Positions 58,441-64,000 of a stretch of DNA of 64,000 nt are shown here, one piece after another. The stretch is from Ulota crispa (taxonomy: Eukaryota > Streptophyta > Bryopsida > Orthotrichales > Orthotrichaceae), in contig OY987248.1 in assembly GCA_963920765.1 (NCBI GenBank), positions 17,766,539 to 17,830,538 on the forward strand, read 5' to 3'. The notes below the pieces were generated by a model. The model saw nothing but the letters and a program-made list of their open reading frames with translations, was not told the DNA's origin and searched no databases. A program made the translations under genes and the position numbers. Position 1 is the first letter of the stretch. Each line of letters begins with the position of its first letter.

Positions 58441-59475
58441 AGGTAGGAACACCCATAAGCATTAGTGTCCCCATAACTGTCACCTCTAAAATTTTGGAAA
58501 ATTTGTAGAAGTAAATAGAATTAATTATAAGGATGTACAACATGTGAACATGAAATCTTAATGTTGGTTGTGGGTATAATGGCAGTTTGCTCTTTAACCC
58601 CTAAAGGACCACTTGTCCCTACGGGGGATAAATTGGATTTTGGTTATGTACTTATGGCTAAACTACTTTGTGTAATTTTTTGAAACTTTTATGGAAGATG
58701 GGTAATTCAAAGATCTATGTGGGCATCTAATTTTTTCCTCATTCCAATATTTACTAAAGAAGTTAAAATTGAATTTATGAGAATTTTTGTTTGGCGGGAA
58801 GCCTAAGAACTTTTTAAAAATTGTGTATTTCTAAAATAAAAATTTGAGATTTGTTCTTTACACTTACATATATATGGGAAGCTTTGAATCATTCAATTCT
58901 AATTGATAAGATAAAAGTTATGAGAAGTTTTAGTTTGCAAGGAAGCATAATTTTGAGATTTTCCACACCTATCACCAAACTAAAACTTATCATAACTTTC
59001 ATCTCATTAATTATAATTGAATGATTAAAAGCTTCTAACATATATGTAAGTGTAAAGAACTAACCTCAAATTTTTATTTTAAAAAAATGTAATTTTAAAA
59101 AAAGTTCTTGGGCTGCCTGCTGAACAGATTCTCATAATTTCATTTTTAACTTCTTCAATAAATGTTGGAATGAGGAAAAAATTGAATGCCTCCACAGATC
59201 TTTGAATTACCCATCTTCCATAAAAGTTTCAAAAAATTACACAAAGTAATCTAGCCATAAGTACATACCCAAAATCCCATTTGTCCCATGTAGAGACAAG
59301 TGATCCTTTAGGGGTTAAAATTTCACAACTTATTCTCACAACACCCAAATAATACATTCAAAAGTACAAACTTATTACTTTTCTGTTGCTAACAAGATCC
59401 TATAATTTTCTAAGTGTTTACTAATAGTCATCAAGTTCAAAACCCTTAGACTAACGCTTATGGGTGTTCCTACCT
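58441..59475 (-). mobile_element. MITE family F, copy 3, host of a nested TTAA element
   Basis: Ends AGGTAGGAACACCCATAAGC and GCTTATGGGTGTTCCTACCT, with TA on both sides (58439-58440, 59476-59477). Without the nested 58598-59314 element it is about 315 bp and colinear in reverse with 21271. Confidence 0.87.
58598..59314. mobile_element. TTAA family A, end-to-end palindrome (717 bp), nested in a family F MITE
   Basis: Ends CCCCTAAAGGACCACTTG and CAAGTGATCCTTTAGGGG, with perfect TTAA at 58594-58597 and 59315-59318. Both halves are the left half of family A, facing each other around a centre at about 58955. The host MITE in its other copies has a single TTAA at this exact spot. Confidence 0.9.
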
Positions 59476-59477
59476 TA

Positions 59478-60567
59478 GGTCCAATTGCTTATAATGCTTA
59501 TGCTCCAACACCTGGCTTTACTAACTCTATGGAATATCACTTTATTGGTGATAATAAATTACAATGTACTAAGAGAATTCCAGCATTGCTACTCTATTAA
59601 CTTTCAATATTTTTTTGTTGACAAAATCCAAAAATACTTTTTAATCATTGCTAGTAAGTTTTACTTAACTAAGTTTGACTACCTGACTAAAATAGCAATA
59701 TTATTTGTTTTTCTATTAGCAATGTTTGTCTTCACTTTGATATTGAAACTAAATCGCCACCTACAAACAACAATTTTGAATTCTCTACTAATAGCATTTG
59801 ACACCTTTTATTCTTACTTGATACGTTTTTATGCACATTACACTTTCATACAATTTTAAACATTGTAATTTGGCCCACTTATTACATACAACTGATACTG
59901 TTTCTGTAATAATCAACCCACAAAACAATATTTGGAGTAATGTGTTTTGGATTTGCCATGCTTGATTGTTAAATTAATTTTGTTCTAGTTTTCTTGAAAG
60001 CCTTTCCTATCCCTTTAATTTTGATGTAAGCAAGAGTGAAACCAGTGACTTCCATTGTTTATACTAAGCTCAGAACATTTTAACAACAAATCTTTGCTCC
60101 CTCACCAAATTGTAGGGAACAAACTCATTGACTTTAAGCTCATAAATGTCTACATTACCATAATTTACCGTATCACAAGTAATTGCATATGAACGTAATA
60201 AACAATTTGACAAAATTTGACATAACTCAAAGTCTCAAACCACCTCGGCTTTAGGTAAAATTTTAATGTCACTTTTAACCATACTTTCAACCAAGCATTA
60301 TTGTAATACTACTGACAAAGTAAATTAAAAGTATTTGAGATCAACAATGAACAAATCAATAGAAAAACTTCGTACAATGAAAATTTTATAGAATGTTTAA
60401 GTGTACCAAAAAAATTAAGATGTGAGATTTACGTGTTTTTTAGGAGAAAAACACATTGATCTCTGAAGTGTATTACCAAAATTCTGAGTCATTTGATTCA
60501 GATTTTGACTTGTACTAGGATAATGTGAAACAATAAACTAAACAAATACAATTTCTACATATATAAA
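59478..60567. other. Stretch without recognisable gene
   Basis: The 124-residue frame at 59485-59859 is hydrophobic (runs such as LFVFLLAMFVFTLIL), but its base composition is that of the surroundings and I recognise no family; I do not call it a gene. Confidence 0.4.
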
Positions 60568-60686
60568 TAGGTGCATGCATGCATGTGTGTATGTATGTAT
60601 GTATGTATACATGTATGTATACATGTATACATGTATGTATACATACATACTTACATACTTACATGTACATACATACATGTATGTAA
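60568..60686. repeat. Self-complementary (TATG/CATA)n microsatellite
   Basis: Alternating GTATGTATGTATGTATAC and CATACATACTTACAT runs make the region nearly palindromic, with GTATACATGTATAC blocks in the centre. Confidence 0.9.
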
Positions 60687-60689
60687 AAT

Positions 60690-61008
60690 CAGTGGAAAAG
60701 TGATATTACATTGAAGACTCATATTCACCTAAGAAGTGATCCATCAGCAATTATTGTGTTGAATACAAAACACGTTTATACTAATATGTATTGTAAATTT
60801 TACAAAGTTGGCATTTTAAAAAACAGAAATCCATTAAGAGGGATTTCGAAGAAAACTGTAATAATATGTTATTTGAACAATGAACTTAGCATCCTGAAAC
60901 CACCTAATTTTTTTCCTAAATCCGACTTCCAAAATATGATTCACAAACAAATAAGAAATGCGTTGAACCATAGATTACATGTCATAATTTAGTGAATGAT
61001 AAGTACCA
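60690..61008. other. Spacer without recognisable gene
   Basis: The plus-strand frame at 60711-60992 (93 residues) has no recognisable domain and is not supported as a gene. Confidence 0.4.
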
Positions 61009-61010
61009 TA

Positions 61011-61334
61011 AGGTAGAAGGCTCGAAAACCGTGTAGGCTCTAGAATTGCTCACCTTTCAAAATGTTCTCACTTTGTACATGTATTTTTTATAGATTTCTA
61101 AAATGTACAGGTGAAGTATATTTGAGGAGGTGAATGGTTATAGAGGCTTATGCCACTTCAGCTTCAAAATTTAATAATTAATTCTACAAACCTCCCAAAA
61201 ATATGAAACAACTTAGATTAGATGTCAATTCTTCTTATCTTTCAAGGAAATTTTATTGAAAAATATTTCAAGAAGTTCTACCTCCCAAAATTCAGTTTCA
61301 GCCCTTAGATGGTCGGTTTTTGAGCCTTCTACCT
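61011..61334 (-). mobile_element. MITE family G, copy 3 (324 bp)
   Basis: Ends AGGTAGAAGGCTCGAAAACC and GGTTTTTGAGCCTTCTACCT, flanked by TA (61009-61010, 61335-61336). Reverse orientation of the 32963 copy. The best preserved termini of the family. Confidence 0.83.
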
Positions 61335-61336
61335 TA

Positions 61337-62278
61337 TGATGAGATATTTGCCGTCCATTGACGTTTCAAAAAAAAAAACCTTAATAATTTTGCAGTTTTG
61401 CCGTCACTTAACTATACATTCTATTTCTAAATCAATGATAAATATTAAACATGAAGATATTAGTGGAGCCAATACTTTATTGATAAAAATTCATCTAAAA
61501 TGGATTGTAAGTTGAATGCAAACGATAATCACGAGTTTCTTTATGCTTCAGTTTTGCTAGATAGCATTTGGCCATGGTAAAATTTTAGAAAAAATTCGTT
61601 ACTCTTTTCTCCATCGTAATGAAGGTGCCATAATTTGAGATGAAGTAGTTGATTTTTGAGATAAAACACACTAGTACTGATTGAATTACAAAACATTCCA
61701 TAAAAGAACGGTATGAAAAAAATATCATTTGAATATAAGGATAGTGTAACAAGAATACTAGATAAGTTGGATGAATAAAGTTGGACATGGTGAAATAGAA
61801 ATCTCACATTTGCGAGGACAAAAATGACCCAAAACGGATTGTTCTGGCAATTCCAACTAAAATGAGAGCATAACCAAATACAAACAATATTTTCTTAGGT
61901 ATTTCACCAAGTCAAATAAACTATATAATGTTTTTTTGAAGCTCCTATATGGAATCATTCCTCTCAAGAATTTTTTTTCTTGCTTGACCAACCTTAAATT
62001 CTCATTTATGAATTTATGAAGAAAAAATCTTAGAAAAAGGGTATATAAAAAAACAATGTAATCTCATTTTTAGATACCCTGGTATCATATTCTTTGTTCA
62101 TCCAAGGTACATTAAAAGACAAGTCATGAGAAACTTTAGCTCCACTTCACAAACATAGATAGCAATCCAGAAGTTGTTAATTTTCAAAATTCAAAGCTAA
62201 TTCTCCAAAGATTCCAAGAACATGAAACAACTGGGATCAAATGCATGTTTCAATTTTGCTTTAAAAGAATTCAAGGGG
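61337..62278. other. Stretch without recognisable gene
   Basis: Frames at 61541-61807 have no recognisable domain. No paired termini. Confidence 0.45.
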
Positions 62279-62712
62279 ACGACGCTATTTAGTGAGCACA
62301 AAATGGTGAGCTTGTGAGCAGTGAGCCAAGTGAGCCAAGATTAGGGGGTTTCATTTATCTCAGAAAAACGATGAACAAATGGTCATAAACAAGTTATTGT
62401 TCACCGGTGAATATGCTATGACGACCTCCGGGAGGTCGTCATGGCTTGTTCACTTTGTGAACACCCCATGTTTTTCACGAATCTCATTCATGTGAACAAT
62501 TTTGGTGCAAAATGTCATAATTGAAACCTCCTATTTTGTGAGTAGGAACCAATTTTGAGATCAAAATCAATGGAAAAACAAACAAACAAAGTAATTTTTT
62601 TAAAAGACAAAAGTCTAAAATGCATAGTTATAGGGTCCTAAGTGCAATTGAATATTTTGACAAAAAATCTAGGCTCACAGTTCATGGATCCCCACTCACA
62701 ATATAGCATTCC
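62279..62712 (+). repeat. Dispersed repeat family L, copy 3, host of a nested MITE
   Basis: Shares AGTAGGAACCAATTTTGAGA, ATCAAAATCAATGGAAAA and GGATCCCCACTCACAATATA with copies at 26741 and 46556. Interrupted by 62344-62531. Confidence 0.65.
62344..62531. mobile_element. Small TA-flanked foldback MITE (188 bp)
   Basis: Ends GGGGGTTTCATTTAT and ATAATTGAAACCTCC, with TA on both sides (62342-62343, 62532-62533). The element is inverted overall, and its centre holds a perfect 12-bp-arm palindrome ATGACGACCTCC-G-GGAGGTCGTCAT (62418-62442). Copy 2 of the host repeat lacks it. Confidence 0.72.
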
Positions 62713-64000
62713 TTAGTGGAAGCACCCATAGCCAACAATGTTCCACACCCAACCAATAGGGTGTGCTACTTCCAATATTAGCAAGGATAGGTGTTTTGGA
62801 ATGCGTTCTTTTGTCCTTTTCAAGGTTGACATCACTTAAGTCATGCCATGTGTCCCAAAGTGAAGTAGGAAAGTAATGAGCGGAAAGTAGTTTGGTTATT
62901 ATTGGAATTGCATAAGTTTAGAAGTTGGCAAGCAGCCCTCTTAAATTCATTTTTCATTTTAATCTTCACTTGCTAAAATTGTGGATTGTAGGTTAAAAAA
63001 ATTGCTACCTACCTTGTATTTTGTAGAGGGCAAGTTGCAATAGTTTGTCTTTTTGTTTAGTATTTTGCCTACAAAATTTTCCTTGGCTAGAGACTTTTAG
63101 CTACATGTCTTGCAACTTATTGAGATATAAATGGAAACTTTCAAGTTTTTTTTACATATCCTCCAACTATGTGAATTGGTAATGTCTAAAATCAATCTTC
63201 CATAGTTGTTTTATTTTGTTAGTTATCATGCTCAACTTTGACATTTGCAAAGTGTAAACTAACAATGCAAATTGAAAATACATAGCTCTGCAATGGCAAT
63301 ACAAAAAAATGGAAGCAAGAGTAAATTTGTCATGCAAATGATAGCTTCTAACACTAGTAGTTCTCCAAGGGTTGATTTCAGCTCACATCCCCAATGTTTG
63401 TGTATACAAACGATATGATGCCAAATCTGCAATTCCCTTGCTTTTGCGGAGCAAATAGGGCGGAAACTCATCAAGCAACAAAGTCCAAAAAAGTTGCAAT
63501 TTTGATGAAGTTGACAATTGCAATTGCTATCAAGAATTACCAAAATGGGTACCCACATTTTACCCTTTTGATCCTACCAAGGGCAAAGTGGCACCAAACT
63601 TCTAACTTGAATGCAAAGTGGAGGAGAATCAGATTTGATTCTTGGCTACTCACGTTGTCTCAATTTGAGATCTCATTAGCTACTAGGTCACACCTCAAAT
63701 TGCACCCATTTCACAAGTAGTTTGACATGTTGAGATTTTGGTTATTTATTATTTTATTTATTTTATTTTACAATACATTTTTAGCACAATCAAAGTTGAG
63801 CTCAAATTTTTGCAAAATTTAGCCAAAATTATTACCACTTGTTCAAAGCACTTTGACTCCCAAAATACATAGTAATTTCAATTTTGCAAATAAATTTATG
63901 AAAAAATTGCAATCCCAATATTTCTTATGTTCTTGCAAGAATTTTTTTTTTCTTTTTTCTTTTTTTCATAAAACTCTTTATACTTTGTTGCAGAATTGCT
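62713..64000. other. Right flank without recognisable gene
   Basis: AT-rich. The frames at 63259-63558 (minus) and 63394-63720 (plus) overlap each other and show no family motif. The window ends in T-rich sequence. Confidence 0.45.

Noticed and set aside
9692..59314. CCTTTAGGGG element ends as interstitial telomere repeats
   Set aside because: The TTTAGGG-like string occurs once per end, always next to TTAA and in inverted pairs, so it is a transposon terminus.
59485..59859. 124-residue hydrophobic frame that could be a membrane protein
   Set aside because: T-rich sequence gives Phe/Leu/Ile by composition alone. There is no recognisable family and no support for exons or start context.
63259..63720. 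Overlapping frames of about 100 residues on opposite strands near the right edge
   Set aside because: Neither shows a domain, and two long antisense frames in one place suggest chance. A conservation search could overturn this.
1..64000. CRISPR arrays, bacterial operons, riboswitches and replication origins
   Set aside because: No spaced identical repeats, no ribosome-binding sites ahead of long frames, and the content is clearly eukaryotic transposons.

Overview
This 64-kb window is AT-rich eukaryotic nuclear DNA. I find no intact protein-coding gene, no rRNA or tRNA gene, no operon and no CRISPR array. What can be read is almost entirely transposable elements: one Tc1-like DNA transposon with a broken DD34E transposase (765-2112), one nearly full-length but decayed Ty3-type chromodomain retrotransposon with two LTRs and a perfect 5-bp target duplication (3421-9358), and a dense crowd of non-autonomous inverted-repeat elements. 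The organism cannot be fixed from the window. A chromodomain Ty3 element, a Tc1 element, TTAA-inserting elements and a MULE-like family in such AT-rich, gene-empty DNA would suit a large TE-rich genome; a non-seed land plant is my best guess, at low confidence, and fungi or animals are not excluded.

The dominant component is a superfamily of about 26 non-autonomous elements whose ends read CCCCTAAAGGACCA (with variants) and whose insertions are flanked by TTAA. They cover roughly 18-19 kb, well over a quarter of the window. I sort them by internal sequence into families A (9 copies), B (2), C (3), D (1), E (2), H (1), I (2), J (3), O (2) and P (1). TTAA duplication with termini starting CCC is the signature of piggyBac-type transposition, but no piggyBac transposase is present here. 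One copy (58598-59314) sits inside another MITE, and sister copies of that MITE supply the empty site, confirming the TTAA duplication. Three members are end-to-end palindromes of 717-769 bp. Several share a single TTAA with the next element, forming chains (34172-35021, 35478-37262, 28015-31326, 50643-51888).

A second group comprises TA-flanked, Tc1/mariner-style MITEs. Most begin AGGTAG (families F, G, M, N). There is also a 1.26-kb foldback with CAGTACCC ends (37300-38563) whose right arm carries an F-type insertion that the left arm lacks. A third group (family K, 3 copies) has 9-bp target duplications and terminal repeats made of tandem roughly 30-bp units, as in MULE-type elements.

Region by region: 1-2112 flank plus Tc1; 3079-9358 MITE plus Ty3 element; 9.7-15 kb TTAA elements A, B and C, with C inserted into a 30-bp satellite; 15-18 kb featureless; 18-34 kb mixed MITEs, including a family A copy split by a probable 1.7-kb solo LTR; 34-40 kb TTAA chain and foldback; 40-45.9 kb sparse, with tandem repeats; 46-54.1 kb TTAA elements B, C, I, J, O and P; 54-64 kb sparse, with a few nested MITEs. 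The most interesting functional hint is in the Ty3 LTR: just upstream of its TATA box on the transcribed strand lies an array of perfect heat-shock-element triplets (TTCnnGAAnnTTC), suggesting a stress-responsive promoter.
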